Shown here: positions 15,146 to 26,451 of the stretch, piece by piece
How the letters are laid out: each line of letters begins with the position of its first letter
Numbering within the stretch: the stretch's first letter is position 1
NCBI GenBank assembly: GCA_019694685.1
Contig: JAIBBM010000040.1
Span: forward strand, 1-37,296
Direction of reading: 5' to 3'
Source: Leptospirales bacterium
GTDB lineage: Bacteria; Spirochaetota; Leptospiria; Leptospirales; Leptonemataceae
Length of the DNA stretch: 37,296 bases
The notes under the pieces: model-generated
Told to the model about the DNA's origin: nothing
Databases searched by the model: none
What the model saw: the letters and a program-made list of their open reading frames with translations, nothing else
Program-made: the position numbers and the translations under genes

Positions 15146-15189
15146 AAAATCTGGGCCTCTGCGGCGCATCAATCACGCGCCCGCAGAGG
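15144..15189 (-). terminator. terminator at the end of the aspS-to-MFS run
   Basis: Arms CCTCTGCGG (15156-15164) and CCGCAGAGG (15181-15189) pair across a loop that contains the MFS stop codon. On the minus strand the stem is followed by a short spacer and six T (15144-15149). It lies between convergent genes and may also slow plus-strand transcription from the CBS gene. Confidence 0.75.
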
Positions 15190-16374
15190 TCTCGCAAGAA
15201 ACCAGGCAGAAACCGCGAAGACAGAAAGCACCACTCCGCCCAGAATCACGGTAAACAGTTCCCCCTTCCATTCGGCGATTGCTCCCGCCACAATGCTTCC
15301 AATCGGCATGGTTCCGAGAAAACACAGAGTGTACACACTGATCACACGGCCTCGCAAATGATCCGGCACAATGGTCTGAACAATTGCGTTTGCCAGATTG
15401 AAAACAAACATTACAAAAAAGCCACCGGCGACAAGGAGCAGGCCAGACAAAATAACGTTACGCGACATTGCAAACCCGAGAATCGCCAGTGGAAAAAGCA
15501 GAAGCCCGGTCAGAAGCATCTTACCCCGTGATCCACGGGCAAAAGCAGCAATCGCAAACGCTCCAAGCAGGGCACCCAGGCCCTGTGCCCCCTGCAAAAG
15601 CCCGATCTCGAGAGCAGAGCCGCCGAGCATCGTTACAGTCCACGCTGGAATGATCGTGATGTAACCCAGACCAAAAATAGCAACCATGGCCACGATCAGC
15701 AAGATGATGCGAATGACTGGATGACCAAAAGCAAATCCGATTCCTTCTGCAATTTCAATTCGAAGTGATTCTGCTTTCCGTTTTTCACTGGCGACTGTTC
15801 GAATCGCAAGAAGAGCCACGATCACTGCCAGAAAAGAAAACGCATTCACAAGAAAACAAAATCCTGCACCGAATGCACCATATACCGCACCGGCCGCCGC
15901 AGGTCCCGCAGCCCGCGCGAGATTGAACATGATGGCATTGAGCGCGATTCCGTTTGTTAGATAGTCGCGATCTACAAGCTCTGCTACAAATGACTGACGC
16001 GCGGGTGCATCAAATGCATTGGCAATTCCAAGACCAAGGGAAAGAGCGATGATGTGCCAGGGTTCTACCAGATGTGCGAACACGAGCGCCGCGAGAATTG
16101 CGGCGAGAATCATCATAGTTGTTTGTGTGATGAGAAGCAAAATCCGCCTCGGCATTCTATCGGATACAACTCCGCCAAAAAGCCCCAGCACTGCAGGCGC
16201 GCCGGATGCAAATCCAGCGTAACCCAGATACGCAGGAGAATGAGTGAGTTGATAAATCAGAAATGCCTGCGCAGTCGCCTGCATCCACGTGCCGACCAGG
16301 CTACCCAGCTGGCCTGCAAACCAGAGTCTGTAGTTACGAAATCCGAGGGCTGCAAAGACCCCGGGTGGTTTCAC
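15169..16374 (-). CDS. MFS transporter, MFS_3/EntS-like family
   Basis: This is a proton-driven exporter of the major facilitator superfamily; the substrate is unknown. From the chosen GTG it is 401 aa with about 12 hydrophobic segments. The start [20 protein letters not shown] and the loop [11 protein letters not shown] are typical of the MFS_3 group that includes siderophore and drug effluxers. The frame runs 42 codons further up, but that stretch is basic and overlaps the SDR gene. The GTG forms a 4 bp GTGA overlap with the SDR stop. A terminator follows. Confidence 0.85.
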   Translation of the reverse strand: MKPPGVFAALGFRNYRLWFAGQLGSLVGTWMQATAQAFLIYQLTHSPAYLGYAGFASGAPAVLGLFGGVVSDRMPRRILLLITQTTMMILAAILAALVFAHLVEPWHIIALSLGLGIANAFDAPARQSFVAELVDRDYLTNGIALNAIMFNLARAAGPAAAGAVYGAFGAGFCFLVNAFSFLAVIVALLAIRTVASEKRKAESLRIEIAEGIGFAFGHPVIRIILLIVAMVAIFGLGYITIIPAWTVTMLGGSALEIGLLQGAQGLGALLGAFAIAAFARGSRGKMLLTGLLLFPLAILGFAMSRNVILSGLLLVAGGFFVMFVFNLANAIVQTIVPDHLRGRVISVYTLCFLGTMPIGSIVAGAIAEWKGELFTVILGGVVLSVFAVSAWFLARPLRARD

Positions 16375-17141
16375 ACTTTGACGCCGCCGGAGATTTCGAG
16401 TATGACGCCGTTTACTAGATCGTTCTGTGCGATGAACAAAGCGGAAGCCGCAATTTCTTCCGGTTTTCCGAGCCTTCCGATTGGAATGACAGATTCCCAT
16501 TTCGCAAGTGCGTCGGGTTTCATATCTTTCATGACCATATCCGTTGCAATGAATCCAGGCGCAATTCCAGCAGAACGAATGCGAAATCGACTCAATTCCT
16601 GGGCCCAGAGTTTAGTCATCGCGGCCACACCTGCCTTGGCTGCAGAATAGTTTGTCTGCCCTGGATTTCCATGCATGGAAACAGAGGCGATGGGGATGAT
16701 CACTCCCTTTGATTTTGTCTCAATCATCTGCACTGCCGCTTCTCTTCCTGTCAAAAATACGCCCGTTAAATTTACGTCGATGACTGCCTGCCATTGATCG
16801 AGACTCAGTTTGCCTTTGACCTTGCCTGTCTCCTTATCCACACGAACCAGAAGGCCATCGCGCAAGATTCCAGCATTGAGTACTGCCACATCCAGTCTGC
16901 CTGTGCGCGAAACTGCTTCTTTCATCAGCCTTTCTGCGTCCGCTTCTTTCGAAGTGTCCGCCGTCACGGCGATTGCTTTGCCCCCGCGCGCTTCCACCTC
17001 ATTCACAGCAGCCGCGAGACTATCTTCGCGCAAATCAGAGATCACGACTACAGCTCCTGCGTCTGCAAAAGCAAAAGACATTGCCTTGCCCAGTCCGCCT
17101 GCTGCTCCCGTGATTACAACTGTTGCGCCTTTTATTTCCAT
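16371..17141 (-). CDS. short-chain dehydrogenase/reductase (FabG-like)
   Basis: This is an NAD(P)-dependent oxidoreductase. The 256 aa protein has the dinucleotide motif TGAAGGLG (11-18), NAG (89-91), a Ser region at 153-155, and the active-site Y165-x3-K169 in NYSAAKAG. Its start and its GxxGQxNYSAAK block resemble 3-oxoacyl-ACP reductases. It is longer than typical FabG because of an insertion after NAGILRDG (about 101-112), so acyl-ACP specificity is uncertain. It overlaps ybeY by 10 bp and the MFS gene by 4 bp; fabG normally sits with other fatty-acid genes, which are absent here. Confidence 0.85.
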   Translation of the reverse strand: MEIKGATVVITGAAGGLGKAMSFAFADAGAVVVISDLREDSLAAAVNEVEARGGKAIAVTADTSKEADAERLMKEAVSRTGRLDVAVLNAGILRDGLLVRVDKETGKVKGKLSLDQWQAVIDVNLTGVFLTGREAAVQMIETKSKGVIIPIASVSMHGNPGQTNYSAAKAGVAAMTKLWAQELSRFRIRSAGIAPGFIATDMVMKDMKPDALAKWESVIPIGRLGKPEEIAASALFIAQNDLVNGVILEISGGVKV

Positions 17142-17608
17142 AAGAACGACGTAAGTTCATCCTCTCTGGCGATCATTCTTTTTTCTTCCGCCCTGGATCT
17201 TTCATGATCGTATCCAAGAAGATGCAGTACTCCGTGCGAAAGAAGGCGATAGAATTCGTCCTGGATGCTGTGGCCAATTTCACGCGCCTGTCTGCGGGCC
17301 GTGGGAATAGAAATCATGATATCGCCCAGAGGAAGTGGCCCCGCCTGCGGCCAGTCCGATACCAGGCGCGGCACACGAGTGCGAGTAAATTCCTGGGCCG
17401 GAAAGCTAAGCACATCGGTTGGTTTGTTTTTCCCGCGAAACTCCGCGTTCACGCGTCTGATCGCAGGATCAGATACTAAAGAAATCTCAATGATTGCGTT
17501 TTTGTAGCCCAGGTGTGTGAGCCATTGAGTTAGAACTGTGCGAATTTTGCGGTCAGATGGAATCCTGTCACGTACGTCTATGCGAACCCGACGATAGATT
17601 CGATGCAT
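17132..17608 (-). CDS. ybeY: endoribonuclease YbeY, rRNA maturation factor
   Basis: YbeY is a zinc endoribonuclease involved in 16S rRNA 3' maturation and ribosome quality control. The 158 aa protein has the metal triad H125-x3-H129-x5-H135 in [12 protein letters not shown], and upstream [14 protein letters not shown] and GDIMIS, all family hallmarks. Its ATG shares one base with the stop of the upstream 7TM-HD gene (TGATG). It follows phoH and a PgpH-type gene, a conserved bacterial neighbourhood. Confidence 0.96.
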   Translation of the reverse strand: MHRIYRRVRIDVRDRIPSDRKIRTVLTQWLTHLGYKNAIIEISLVSDPAIRRVNAEFRGKNKPTDVLSFPAQEFTRTRVPRLVSDWPQAGPLPLGDIMISIPTARRQAREIGHSIQDEFYRLLSHGVLHLLGYDHERSRAEEKRMIAREDELTSFLWK

Positions 17609-19938
17609 CAGCCCTTGCGCGCCTGTTCCAGTTTCTTTGTGGCTTCCATGGCCGGATACTTAGGCCTGTGATGAAGTGAACTGAGCAAAATCTCAGTGAA
17701 TGCTTTGCGAATCACTGCAAGATCTCCCATCGTGAGCCCTGATTCATCGAATTGATTTTCTGCGAGCTTAATATTGATGATCTTCTGGATCAAAGAATCT
17801 ACCGCGGTCTCTGTAATTTCGTCCAGGGAGCGCGAAGCTGCTTCCACAGAATCTGCAATCATCACAATGGCAGTTTCTTTGCTCTGCGGGATGGGGCCAG
17901 GGTAGCGGAAGTTTTCTCTCTTTACTTTGCGTCTTGATTTCTCAAGTGCCTGATGATAGAAGAAAGACATGGTAGAAGTGCCATGGTGTTCTGGAATGAA
18001 TGCCATGACTTCGCGCGGAAGCCTGATCTTTCGCGCAATTTCAATTCCATCGAGGACATGATCGATGATTACCTTGGCCGCTTTTTCAGGATTGTTCTTA
18101 TCAATGTTTTCAGGCTTTGGAATGAGATGCTGATTTTCTACAAAGAAGCCAGCTCGCCTGGTTTTTCCAATGTCATGGTAGTAAACGCCTGTTCGCGCGA
18201 GAAGAGTGTTGAGTCCAAGTCGTTCGCATGCTTTTTCTGTAAGGCTTGCAACAGTCAGAGTATGATTCCAGGTAGAAGGTGCCAGGCGATAGAACTCCTG
18301 TAAGAGAGGAGTAGAAGGATCAGAAAGCTCCTGCAAGCGGAAGCGAGTGGGCACATTGAAAACAGATTCGTACAGAGGCAAAATCACAATTGTAAAGGCA
18401 GTGGCCGCACCCATCAAAAGTGCCTTCACCATAGCACTTTTGTATCCGGTGGTCAGCAAATCCCCGCCGGACTGAGAAATGATCACTCGATTGAGATACA
18501 GATACCCCATGGTTACAAGCACGCCGGCAAGCAGCATCAAGAAGATGGAAGCCGCAAGAAAGTGAATGCGTTTTCGAATGCGTGTGCCGGCCCATACTGC
18601 CATCACAGACATCACAAGAGAATGAAGGAAGGACTGCGGATCGTATTGAGAAACGCCAAATACGAGAAGCGAAAGGTAGACTGCAGTTGCCAGAGCAAAG
18701 AGCTCTCCGGATAGAAGAGAAAACAAAACTGCAAATATTCCAATGGGAACCCACGATCCAAAGATATGATCTTCCGGATTGATATTTGGCTCATGCCAGA
18801 GTGTCTCAATGGCAAACAGCATTCCACAGAAGATCCAGATATTCATGAAGAATATAATGTTCGCTGACATGTCGCTCATGCGTTTGGATTCAAATCTGTA
18901 CGCGAAGAAGACAAGTATCATCAAAAGCAAAAAGTGCTGTAGTGTAATGGCTGTTATGCGCTTCGCTTTCTCGCGCAAGTGCAACCTTGCATGAACTTCG
19001 AGAGCGGTTCTATTTTCCTGTCGGATCACATCCCCTTGCTTTACAATTGGTTCTCCCGCTGCAATTCGCATGTGCGGAATATCCAGGCGAGCCACTGCTT
19101 CCTTGCGCGCAAGTGCAGTCTCCTCCGGCATGTAACGCGCAACTTCGAGAGTCGCGATGTAGGGAAGAATCCAGTCCAGATACGACGATCTCATATAAGG
19201 ATCGGGGATTGCCTGAGCAAGAACTTCACGCATCAGATTGCGTGTCTTTTCCTGCGAAAACTGACTGCGAAGAACAATCGATTCCACTGGAAGTGCGCGC
19301 CAGGTGTCTGGTTTACCTGGCCCAGAGTCCCGCACCTCCACCGCCGCGGCTTCGGGCTGAATGTCTTCCGGCAGCTTGTCCAGAATCAAAAGATGTTCTT
19401 GTAGTGCTATGGCTGCTTCTGTTCCCTTCGCGGCAATCTTCGGGAGATACACAAGAGTCCTTACATCGCGCAAACGGGAAAATCCAGGAATCGCACGAGC
19501 GCAGACAAGGAATGCAGGCTCATTCTTTGCTTTTTCGCGACAGGCTTTGAGCGCGGTAACATCATCCGCAAGCATGGTGGCCAGAGTCTTTCCTTCCTGA
19601 CCCGCGATGATGGAAAAGTTTCTTTCAAACCTGAAAGGCACGGCCGCTTCCGCCGCACGTTTGTTCTCCTCGTAAAGATCCAGACGCGGAAACTCAACGT
19701 CCACTCGAGCGAGAACTGTTTCTGGTGCTACTTTGTCCTTATCGAATGCACCGCCGACGCGAAGATCAGGAGAAGCCTCGTTCCAGATGGGATAGGTGAT
19801 TACAACTGCTACAACGACAAGCGTAAATGAAATGAGAATCGCCTGGAAGCGGCGGATAAATTTTGCCGGCCTCTTGCGAGATAAAATCTCGTACGTCTTT
19901 GCCAGAAAAAGGCGAAGAGGGCCTGAGAGGTTAGGCAT
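17608..19938 (-). CDS. 7TM-HD phosphohydrolase, PgpH/YqfF family (probable c-di-AMP phosphodiesterase)
   Basis: The family hydrolyses the second messenger c-di-AMP. From the chosen ATG the protein is 776 aa. It has one membrane helix (about 32-50), an extracytoplasmic domain (about 55-320), a cluster of membrane helices (about 330-525), and a cytoplasmic HD domain with H588-D589 in [14 protein letters not shown] plus upstream NHTL (H559) and EHHGT (650-654). This matches the 7TM-7TMR_HDED/HD architecture. A TTG 24 bp upstream is possible, but the ATG at 19938 has AGAAGGAA 4 nt before it and overlaps the phoH stop. Activity on c-di-AMP in this organism is inferred from family only. Confidence 0.93.
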   Translation of the reverse strand: MPNLSGPLRLFLAKTYEILSRKRPAKFIRRFQAILISFTLVVVAVVITYPIWNEASPDLRVGGAFDKDKVAPETVLARVDVEFPRLDLYEENKRAAEAAVPFRFERNFSIIAGQEGKTLATMLADDVTALKACREKAKNEPAFLVCARAIPGFSRLRDVRTLVYLPKIAAKGTEAAIALQEHLLILDKLPEDIQPEAAAVEVRDSGPGKPDTWRALPVESIVLRSQFSQEKTRNLMREVLAQAIPDPYMRSSYLDWILPYIATLEVARYMPEETALARKEAVARLDIPHMRIAAGEPIVKQGDVIRQENRTALEVHARLHLREKAKRITAITLQHFLLLMILVFFAYRFESKRMSDMSANIIFFMNIWIFCGMLFAIETLWHEPNINPEDHIFGSWVPIGIFAVLFSLLSGELFALATAVYLSLLVFGVSQYDPQSFLHSLVMSVMAVWAGTRIRKRIHFLAASIFLMLLAGVLVTMGYLYLNRVIISQSGGDLLTTGYKSAMVKALLMGAATAFTIVILPLYESVFNVPTRFRLQELSDPSTPLLQEFYRLAPSTWNHTLTVASLTEKACERLGLNTLLARTGVYYHDIGKTRRAGFFVENQHLIPKPENIDKNNPEKAAKVIIDHVLDGIEIARKIRLPREVMAFIPEHHGTSTMSFFYHQALEKSRRKVKRENFRYPGPIPQSKETAIVMIADSVEAASRSLDEITETAVDSLIQKIINIKLAENQFDESGLTMGDLAVIRKAFTEILLSSLHHRPKYPAMEATKKLEQARKG

Positions 19939-20908
19939 CCTTTTCCTTCTGGGCCCGGTCAAAGGCGGCTACAATCTTTGTGACCATCGGATGTCGCACA
20001 ATATCTTCCCTACCGAACTCAACTACACCAATTCCGTCTATCCCGGAAAGTATTTCCATAGTTCTTTTTAACCCGGATCGACCTGGAGGCAGGTCAATTT
20101 GAGACGCATCCCCGGACAAACACATCCTGGAGTCCTTTCCCAGACGAGTCAGGAACATTTTGAGCTGCAAAAGAGTGCAGTTTTGAGCTTCGTCAAGCAC
20201 GATCACACTGTGGGACAGGGTCCGACCTCTCATGAATGCCAGAGGCGCGATCTCCACCTTGCGAAGAGCGATCAATTCGTTTGTGCGATCCGCCCCAAAA
20301 CAATCGTATAACGCATCGTAAACGGGGCGCAAGTATGGATCTACCTTCTGCACCATGTCTCCTGGAAGAAACCCCAGAGACTCTCCTGCTTCCACCGCTG
20401 GCCTGGTCAGAATGATTCGATCCACTTCACCCGATGTCAAAAGTCTGCAAGCTGTGACAATGCTCAGAAAGGTTTTCCCGGTTCCTGCAGGTCCAAGGCT
20501 AATCGTGATGGGCCTCGACAAAATAGATTCCACAAATTCCGCCTGACGGGGCGTGCGCGGATAAATCGGTTTGCCACGAAAGGTAGTGAACAGTTTGAAA
20601 TCAGTGCTGATGTTTGCCTGACCTGCAGGAGCGCGCGATTCTGCTTCTGCCTTTAGAATCGTAAGAAGCTCGCCTGCTTCGAGTGCGCGCAGGCGCACTG
20701 GATCTGAAAACCTTTCCTGAACTTGCTCCAGATATTTTTGAGCGTTATCCGCTATCTCTTCTGTGGGAGCGTGCACGAGCATGTTCTTTCCGCGCGGAAT
20801 CAGCTTAACAGAAAGCATCCGCTCCAGCGACACGATGTTCGCATCCCCTATGCCGCAGAGATGCTCGAAGAGCTCTCGACTGTCGAAGGATATCTTTCTT
20901 TCAATCAC
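19931..20908 (-). CDS. phoH: PhoH-like ATPase (YbeZ type)
   Basis: This cytoplasmic P-loop ATPase is linked to RNA metabolism and usually encoded beside ybeY. From the chosen GTG it is 325 aa with Walker A GPAGTGKT (139-146), [19 protein letters not shown] (about 166-184), and Walker [10 protein letters not shown] (235-243). An N-terminal KH-like segment precedes the ATPase. The open frame extends 29 codons upstream, but that part overlaps aspS and is not family-like. The GTG makes a 4 bp GTGA overlap with the aspS stop. A downstream ATG (residue 31) would remove part of the N-terminal domain. Confidence 0.9.
   Translation of the reverse strand: MIERKISFDSRELFEHLCGIGDANIVSLERMLSVKLIPRGKNMLVHAPTEEIADNAQKYLEQVQERFSDPVRLRALEAGELLTILKAEAESRAPAGQANISTDFKLFTTFRGKPIYPRTPRQAEFVESILSRPITISLGPAGTGKTFLSIVTACRLLTSGEVDRIILTRPAVEAGESLGFLPGDMVQKVDPYLRPVYDALYDCFGADRTNELIALRKVEIAPLAFMRGRTLSHSVIVLDEAQNCTLLQLKMFLTRLGKDSRMCLSGDASQIDLPPGRSGLKRTMEILSGIDGIGVVEFGREDIVRHPMVTKIVAAFDRAQKEKDA
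19943..19950 (-). promoter_or_regulatory. ribosome-binding site that decides the 7TM-HD start
   Basis: AGAAGGAA on the minus strand, 4 nt before the ATG at 19938. It favours that start over the upstream TTG at 19962. Confidence 0.65.
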
Positions 20909-22746
20909 CGCGCGGCGGCACCCTGCTCTTTTGCTTCTGCGAGACTCTTGATCTTCAATTCGCGAAGCTGCTCCACTGCAACTTCGGACGGACAATCGGA
21001 CATGAGGTCTGTGCCTTTCTGTGTTTTTGGAAACGCAATCACATCGCGAATCGATGACTTCTTTAACAGAAGCATGAGCACGCGATCAATTCCGAATGCG
21101 ACTCCGCCGTGCGGAGGTGCGCCAAATTCAAGTGCTTCGAGTAGAAAGCCAAACTTCATCCTGGCTTCTTCTTCTCCAATTCCCAGAGCAGTGAAGACGG
21201 CCGCCTGTGTTTCTTTGTCGTGAATACGAATCGATCCGCCTCCAATCTCAACTCCGTTGAGCACCAGGTCATAGGCGCGCGAAAGAATCTTGTCTCCTTC
21301 CTTTTGAAAACGCGCTGGATCTTTTAGAATCGGAATGTCTTCGGGGTTGGGCGCAGTAAATGGATGGTGCACTGAATTGAGAGCACCTGTATCCACATCC
21401 CGATCAAAGAGAGGAAAGTCTCGCACCCACACGAAATTCCATTCATCTTCAGGAATCAAATTCAATTGCTTTGCCAGGCGAAGTCGAACGTTGCCAAGAG
21501 TGTTGTGCACAATGTGCGCGCGATCTCCCGCAAAAAACACAATGTCTCCTTCTTTCGTCTTGAGTCGCTTAGAAATCTCAGAAAGAAGTTCAGGAGTAAA
21601 GAACTTGGAGACGGCTGATTTCAGTCCATCCGCTTCGTGCTTCATCCACGCAAGGCCCTTTGCACCAAAATCTTGGCCGACCCAGGTGGTTAGATCGTCT
21701 ATGTCCTTGCGCGAAAGCACTCCGCCGCCTGGAACACAGAGAGCCTTGACTCTTCCACCTGCTTCTACAGCCTTCTGAAAAACCTGAAACGAGCTTTTCA
21801 TTGCAATGTCAGCTATGTCTACGAGCTCCATTCCAAATCTAAGGTCCGGTCTGTCGTTGCCGTATTTTTCCATGGAGTCGTGGTATGTAATAGAAGGAAA
21901 CGGAGTCTTCACTTTCACTCCGAATACTTTCTTGAGCACGTGTGCCCACATTCCTTCGAGCGATTCTACAATCATGTCTTCGTCGAAGAAACTGTACTCC
22001 ATGTCCAGCTGAGTGAACTCTGGTTGTCTGTCCGCGCGAAGGTCTTCATCGCGAAAGCATTTTACAATTTGAAAGTATTTCTCAAGGCCACCAACCATCA
22101 GAATCTGTTTGAACAGCTGAGGAGATTGAGGCAATGCATAGAACCGCCCTGGGGATAAACGAGCTGGAACGAGGAAGTCCCTGGCTCCTTCCGGAGTAGA
22201 CTTGATCAGAATGGGAGTTTCTACTTCAATGAAGCCGTCTTTTTCCAGATACTGACGAATGCACTGATTGAGTTTGGACCTTGTAATCAGAGTATCGCGC
22301 ATTTCTTCGCGACGCATGTCCAGATAGCGATACTTGAGTCTGTGCTCTTCTCCTGCTTCCGTAAACTCATCGAGCTGGAATGGAAGCGGGCGCGAAACAT
22401 TGAGCACTTCAAATTTTTCTACAACTACTTCTATGGTTCCGGTGGGGATTTTCGCATTCACTGCCTCAGGCGCGCGTTTGCGAATCTTACCTTCTATAGC
22501 AAGAACGGCTTCCGAACGAATGTGAGTGGCCTGTTCAAACGAATCTCCCATGGAACTGCGGTCGAACACGACCTGAACAATCCCCGATCGATCACGCAGA
22601 TCGACAAAGATCAAGCCACCTTGATCGCGATAACGAAACGCCCAGCCAGCCAGATAGACTTTTTTCCCGGCATCGCCGGGCTCGCCGCAGGGTTGTCTCT
22701 TTGTAAAAACTTGATGAATCCAGTTCTGCACGGCTTTTCCAGACAT
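20905..22746 (-). CDS. aspS: aspartyl-tRNA synthetase
   Basis: The enzyme charges tRNA-Asp, or tRNA-Asp and tRNA-Asn if non-discriminating. The 613 aa length and the inserted GAD domain (about 310-420) mark the bacterial type. Seen are the N-terminal OB fold ([23 protein letters not shown], cited in part), motif 2 [14 protein letters not shown] (231-244), and motif 3 GIDRVLMLL near the C-terminus. The ATG has AGCAGGA immediately before it, an unusually short spacing. It leads the run to the MFS gene and is divergent from a lipoprotein gene 46 bp away. Confidence 0.97.
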   Translation of the reverse strand: MSGKAVQNWIHQVFTKRQPCGEPGDAGKKVYLAGWAFRYRDQGGLIFVDLRDRSGIVQVVFDRSSMGDSFEQATHIRSEAVLAIEGKIRKRAPEAVNAKIPTGTIEVVVEKFEVLNVSRPLPFQLDEFTEAGEEHRLKYRYLDMRREEMRDTLITRSKLNQCIRQYLEKDGFIEVETPILIKSTPEGARDFLVPARLSPGRFYALPQSPQLFKQILMVGGLEKYFQIVKCFRDEDLRADRQPEFTQLDMEYSFFDEDMIVESLEGMWAHVLKKVFGVKVKTPFPSITYHDSMEKYGNDRPDLRFGMELVDIADIAMKSSFQVFQKAVEAGGRVKALCVPGGGVLSRKDIDDLTTWVGQDFGAKGLAWMKHEADGLKSAVSKFFTPELLSEISKRLKTKEGDIVFFAGDRAHIVHNTLGNVRLRLAKQLNLIPEDEWNFVWVRDFPLFDRDVDTGALNSVHHPFTAPNPEDIPILKDPARFQKEGDKILSRAYDLVLNGVEIGGGSIRIHDKETQAAVFTALGIGEEEARMKFGFLLEALEFGAPPHGGVAFGIDRVLMLLLKKSSIRDVIAFPKTQKGTDLMSDCPSEVAVEQLRELKIKSLAEAKEQGAAAR

Positions 22747-22792
22747 TCCTGCTTGTAAAGGGCGTCAATTTGTTTTACTTCGTCTCATCGTC

Positions 22793-23941
22793 ATGATTCG
22801 AGACATTTTTCTTCGCTCTTCCCCTGGCCTGGCGCTGCTGTTCCTTTTGTTTTTCGCTGAGTGCTCAGGTCGCGATCGGAAGTTCCAGCAGATTCAGGAT
22901 CTCATCCAGGCAGGAAATCGCCAGGAAGCAGAAGACATGATCAAAGCAGAACTGCTCGAAGAGAATCGCAAGCACGCAAAGGAATTCGACGACGGGTCTC
23001 TCGAAGCGCCGCTGGCCAGTCCAGGCGCACGCACTGCGGTCTGGGTCAAAGGAGAATCCAAGCTTGTCATCCTTCGCAACGGAAAAAGAAATGAAGTGAG
23101 CCTGGGCAGAAGAATCAAAAACATTCAGCTTGCACCGGGAGGAAAATTTGCGCTGATTCTCGTCATAGAAGGTCAGGGTTGTAAGCTCGCCGCGGTGGAC
23201 TTGCTGGAACGTGAAGTGATTCACGAAATCTCATCGTGCGATCCGGGAGCTGCAATCACAGGAGATGGCCAGGAAATCCTGTACTCAGCGCAGGGCGGAG
23301 TCGGTCGCATTCATTTAAAGAACAGGGAGAAGACGGTGGAAGATGTGCTTCTGGAAAAGTCAAGTTTCGCTGCGCACTATCCCAAACTCACGAATCGATA
23401 CTACGTGGTTCCAGACGCACAGAATCATCTGTATGTATTCTTTGGATCCGCTGGAATGTACAAGATGTATTTATTCGTTTCGGGCCAGAATATATCCATG
23501 CTAAAGGACGGAGCGGCCAGACCCCAGGTATACTTCGCAGACCCTGAACCAGAACTCATCAAATCAGAGGCGAAACTTCCAGAACGCGAAGCGCTTGGAG
23601 TGATCTTCACAGGCAGTGCAGGCAAGTATCGCCTGGCTTCCGTCTTCGCAGATCGCGTTTCAGATGAAACCCTGCCGGCACCCACCATTGATCCCATTCA
23701 AATGCTCGCCTCCGGAAGAATCTTTTACTTAAATGGTGAGACTCCCGCTCTCTACCACCCTGTCACAGGAAGGAAGAATCTGCCCATGCGAGCGCGCGAT
23801 GCGGTCATCTTGTACGGAGAGGATCCAGAAGACCAGGGGATTCTCTACCAGGATCTGGATGGTTCGATTCGCTTTCGCCGCGAGGCGTTCACGGAGTGGG
23901 AAAAGAAAATACAGGGCCTCGCAGACAGGCTCACCAGGTAG
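22793..23941 (+). CDS. putative lipoprotein with beta-rich domain
   Basis: The 382 aa protein has a hydrophobic signal (LALLFLLFFAEC) with possible lipidation at Cys24; Glu at -1 is unusual, though spirochaetal lipoboxes are loose. Residues about 28-60 form a charged helix (FQQIQDLIQAGNRQEAEDMI). The rest is a series of short beta strands (TAVWVKGESKLVILRNG, KFALILVIEG, YKMYLFVSG) that suggests a propeller or beta-sandwich, but I cannot assign a family. No clear Shine-Dalgarno is visible. folE follows after 6 bp, so they are probably co-transcribed. Confidence 0.75.
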   Translation: MIRDIFLRSSPGLALLFLLFFAECSGRDRKFQQIQDLIQAGNRQEAEDMIKAELLEENRKHAKEFDDGSLEAPLASPGARTAVWVKGESKLVILRNGKRNEVSLGRRIKNIQLAPGGKFALILVIEGQGCKLAAVDLLEREVIHEISSCDPGAAITGDGQEILYSAQGGVGRIHLKNREKTVEDVLLEKSSFAAHYPKLTNRYYVVPDAQNHLYVFFGSAGMYKMYLFVSGQNISMLKDGAARPQVYFADPEPELIKSEAKLPEREALGVIFTGSAGKYRLASVFADRVSDETLPAPTIDPIQMLASGRIFYLNGETPALYHPVTGRKNLPMRARDAVILYGEDPEDQGILYQDLDGSIRFRREAFTEWEKKIQGLADRLTR

Positions 23942-23947
23942 GAAACA

Positions 23948-24547
23948 GTGGACATAGATTCCATCCAGGCAGAAGACCAGGGAAGAGCAGACAAACTTAC
24001 AGAGCAATACCACGGCATCCTCCAGTCCCTGGGAGAAAACCCTTCGCGCGAAGGATTGCTCAAGACTCCGGAACGCGCGGCCAAGGCCATGCTCTTTTTG
24101 AATTCTGGCTACAAGATGAAGCTGGGCGATCTGGTGAACGACGCAGTCTTCTCGGACGTAAACCAGGGAATGGTAATCATTCGCGACATAGAAGTGTACA
24201 GCCTGTGCGAACACCACCTTCTGCCCTTCTTCGGCCAGGTGCACGTAGGGTATATCCCGGATAGTAAGATCATTGGAATTTCAAAAATCCCGCGAATCGT
24301 CGACATGTTCGCACGCAGGCTCCAGGTCCAGGAACGCCTGACGGAGGAAATCCTCGGTGCTCTCAACCAGGTTCTCTCTCCAGTGGGGGCCGGAGTCGTC
24401 ATGCAGTGCAAGCATATGTGCATGATGATGCGCGGAGTAGAAAAGCAAAACTCGGTCATGTTCACAAGTAGCATGAGCGGCACATTTCTAACGGATCGGG
24501 CTACCAGAATGGAGTTCCTGGATCTCATAAGAACCTCAAAAAACTGA
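23948..24547 (+). CDS. folE: GTP cyclohydrolase I
   Basis: FolE converts GTP to dihydroneopterin triphosphate, the first step of folate (and some queuosine and pterin) synthesis. The 199 aa protein has the zinc ligands Cys87 and His90 in [12 protein letters not shown] and Cys158 in KHMCMMMRG, and the motif [19 protein letters not shown] near 29-47. The start is a GTG preceded by AGGTAGGA. A Cys (154) replaces the usual small residue just before KHMC. It lies in the plus-strand pair with the lipoprotein. Confidence 0.96.
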   Translation: MDIDSIQAEDQGRADKLTEQYHGILQSLGENPSREGLLKTPERAAKAMLFLNSGYKMKLGDLVNDAVFSDVNQGMVIIRDIEVYSLCEHHLLPFFGQVHVGYIPDSKIIGISKIPRIVDMFARRLQVQERLTEEILGALNQVLSPVGAGVVMQCKHMCMMMRGVEKQNSVMFTSSMSGTFLTDRATRMEFLDLIRTSKN

Positions 24548-24604
24548 AGAAAACTGCTGGCAGAGCTCCATGGAGATTGGAGGATCAGACTCCGACAATA
24601 GAAT

Positions 24605-25264
24605 ATGCTCCGTAGACTGCTGCCATTCCTGATTCTTGCTTTGATTTTTGACTGCAAGTCCTCCAGCGATGAGGCTTCGGGTCTGCTGGTTGGACCGGCC
24701 GCCCTCTCCATCGGGGGCATCTACAGTTTCTACGGAAAGAGCGTAGATAAGACTTACACCACTAGCTGCGGAACGGCAGGAACTGCGTTTGCGACCACGA
24801 GCTCAAGCAGCACTTCTACGGCAGCCACGACCACCACGAGCAGCAGCTCGAAAAAGACAGAGCAGACCAGCTACGGAATTCAGAGTTACTACGTGTTCTC
24901 CAATGGAGAAACCATGAGCCTGAAGTATGATTACTACACTACGCGCGATACGTTTAGCTTCACCCCACTCAACGCGGCCACCACTTCCTGCAATACGGAC
25001 GATTTGACCACGTGCAATAGCACGGGCAGATTCACCTGCACGACCTCAGACAACCTCAACTGCGGTGGAACCTACGCCTTTCTATTTCGCAATACGATCC
25101 CCGCCCTCGCCTTCCAGGGTCTGAGCGGTTCTGTCTCCTGGAAAAAAGGGTTCTCTCTCAATTCCTCGAACAATGCAGTCAACAACGTAGTGCTCACCTA
25201 CAATATGATCAGCGCAGACGGCAGCGTCTTCAAGGGCACAGTGGAATGCAACATCGCCCAGTGA
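24605..25264 (+). CDS. putative lipoprotein with Ser/Thr-rich linker
   Basis: The 219 aa protein starts with a hydrophobic signal (LLPFLILALIFDC) with possible lipidation at Cys17, again with an acidic residue at -1. Residues about 60-85 are a Ser/Thr-only low-complexity stretch with a short Lys-Lys-Thr-Glu end, likely a flexible linker or glycosylation target. The C-terminal part has four or five Cys (SCNTDDLTTCNS, FTCTTSDNLNCG) that may form disulfides, and ends with a beta-type ...GTVECNIAQ. No family recognised. GGAGG lies about 20 nt before the ATG, too far for an ideal site. Confidence 0.75.
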   Translation: MLRRLLPFLILALIFDCKSSSDEASGLLVGPAALSIGGIYSFYGKSVDKTYTTSCGTAGTAFATTSSSSTSTAATTTTSSSSKKTEQTSYGIQSYYVFSNGETMSLKYDYYTTRDTFSFTPLNAATTSCNTDDLTTCNSTGRFTCTTSDNLNCGGTYAFLFRNTIPALAFQGLSGSVSWKKGFSLNSSNNAVNNVVLTYNMISADGSVFKGTVECNIAQ

Positions 25265-25314
25265 TTCTTGTTTAATTTTGTCGCCCTGAACGAGCCTTGG
25301 AATATCCTGGGCGC

Positions 25315-26451
25315 GTGAGAGTCCTCTCCGTCATTCTACCCACCTACAATGAATCCAGGAACGTCCCTATCCTCATTGAGAAGTTAGGCGTTGCTCTCGC
25401 AGGCATTGACTACGAAGTTCTAGTCGTAGATGACAACAGCCCCGATCGCACGTACGAAATCGTAGACAACATTTCCAAAACAAACCCGCGTGTTCGCTGC
25501 ATTCGGCGGATCCACGAGAGAGGACTTTCTTCCGCGGTTGTCACCGGAATGAGCGCATCAGAAGCTCAATACTTTGCTGTGATGGATGCGGACCTCCAGC
25601 ACGATGAGTCCATCCTGCCTGACTTGCTTCGCGCAGTCAGAGAAGAAGGATATGATCTGGCAGTCGGCTCGCGCGCAGCAGAAGACGGAAGTTTTGGCGA
25701 ATGGTCCCGTGTGCGAAGATTCATGAGCTGGTCTGCGACTCTCATGGCAAAGATACTTCTGCCTGTTCAGGTCAAAGACCCAATGAGTGGCTTCTTCCTC
25801 ACGTCCAGGGGTGTATTCGAAAAGGCGCGCGACCAGATCAATCCAGTCGGATTCAAAATCCTGCTCGAGTTCCTGGGCAGACTCCGCGGTCTGAAAGTAA
25901 AAGAAGTAGGTTACACGTTTCGCACACGCATCCACGGAGAAACAAAACTGAGCGGATCCGTCATACGCAATTACCTCGTGGCTCTTCTGGATCTCAGATT
26001 TGGTCATGTGGCCAGTCCTGTTTTCATTCTCTATTGCCTCGTGGGTGCTTCCGGCGTGATTGTTTACTATGCTGTGCGTGCACTGACAGATCACATCATG
26101 ATCTCTTTTCTGGACACCGGTCTGGCACCGCCCTTCGCGCGCATTCCGGCTGGTGCAATTCTCGCTTTCATATTCAGCGTCACAAACAACTATGCGTGGA
26201 ATAACTATCTGACTTTCTACGATATCAGACACAAAGGGTTTCGCATCGCAACAGGAGTGATCCTCTTCTTCCTGGTGAGTCTGGTTGGTTTACTGGTCCA
26301 GACCGCAGTAACTCATCTCATCCACACTCTCGGCATGCCTGCAGATGCGGCAAGTGCAGCCTTTGCGCGAGCGGCCGGGATTTCCGTAGCGGTGATTACA
26401 AATTACTTCTTGAACGTGACTTTCACCTGGCGTGCGCGGCGAATCGCCTAG
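25315..26451 (+). CDS. dolichol-phosphate mannosyltransferase-like GT2 fused to GtrA domain
   Basis: The family transfers a sugar from a nucleotide donor to a polyprenyl phosphate. The 378 aa protein has a GT2 domain (about 1-235) with LPTYNE at the start, VVDDNSPDRT, and DADLQHDE (acceptor/metal DXD), plus DPMSGFFLTSR. A C-terminal GtrA-like domain with four membrane helices follows (about 245-378). The frame opens at a TTG (25297), but the GTG at 25315 gives the usual MRVLSVILPTYNE start. It ends with stop codons overlapping those of the convergent MBL gene. The lipid-linked sugar is probably used for envelope glycans; the exact substrate is unknown. Confidence 0.87.
   Translation: MRVLSVILPTYNESRNVPILIEKLGVALAGIDYEVLVVDDNSPDRTYEIVDNISKTNPRVRCIRRIHERGLSSAVVTGMSASEAQYFAVMDADLQHDESILPDLLRAVREEGYDLAVGSRAAEDGSFGEWSRVRRFMSWSATLMAKILLPVQVKDPMSGFFLTSRGVFEKARDQINPVGFKILLEFLGRLRGLKVKEVGYTFRTRIHGETKLSGSVIRNYLVALLDLRFGHVASPVFILYCLVGASGVIVYYAVRALTDHIMISFLDTGLAPPFARIPAGAILAFIFSVTNNYAWNNYLTFYDIRHKGFRIATGVILFFLVSLVGLLVQTAVTHLIHTLGMPADAASAAFARAAGISVAVITNYFLNVTFTWRARRIA

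Noticed and set aside
24826..24860. Ser/Thr codon run as a phase-variable simple repeat
   Set aside because: The codons vary, so there is no uniform short tandem unit prone to slippage.
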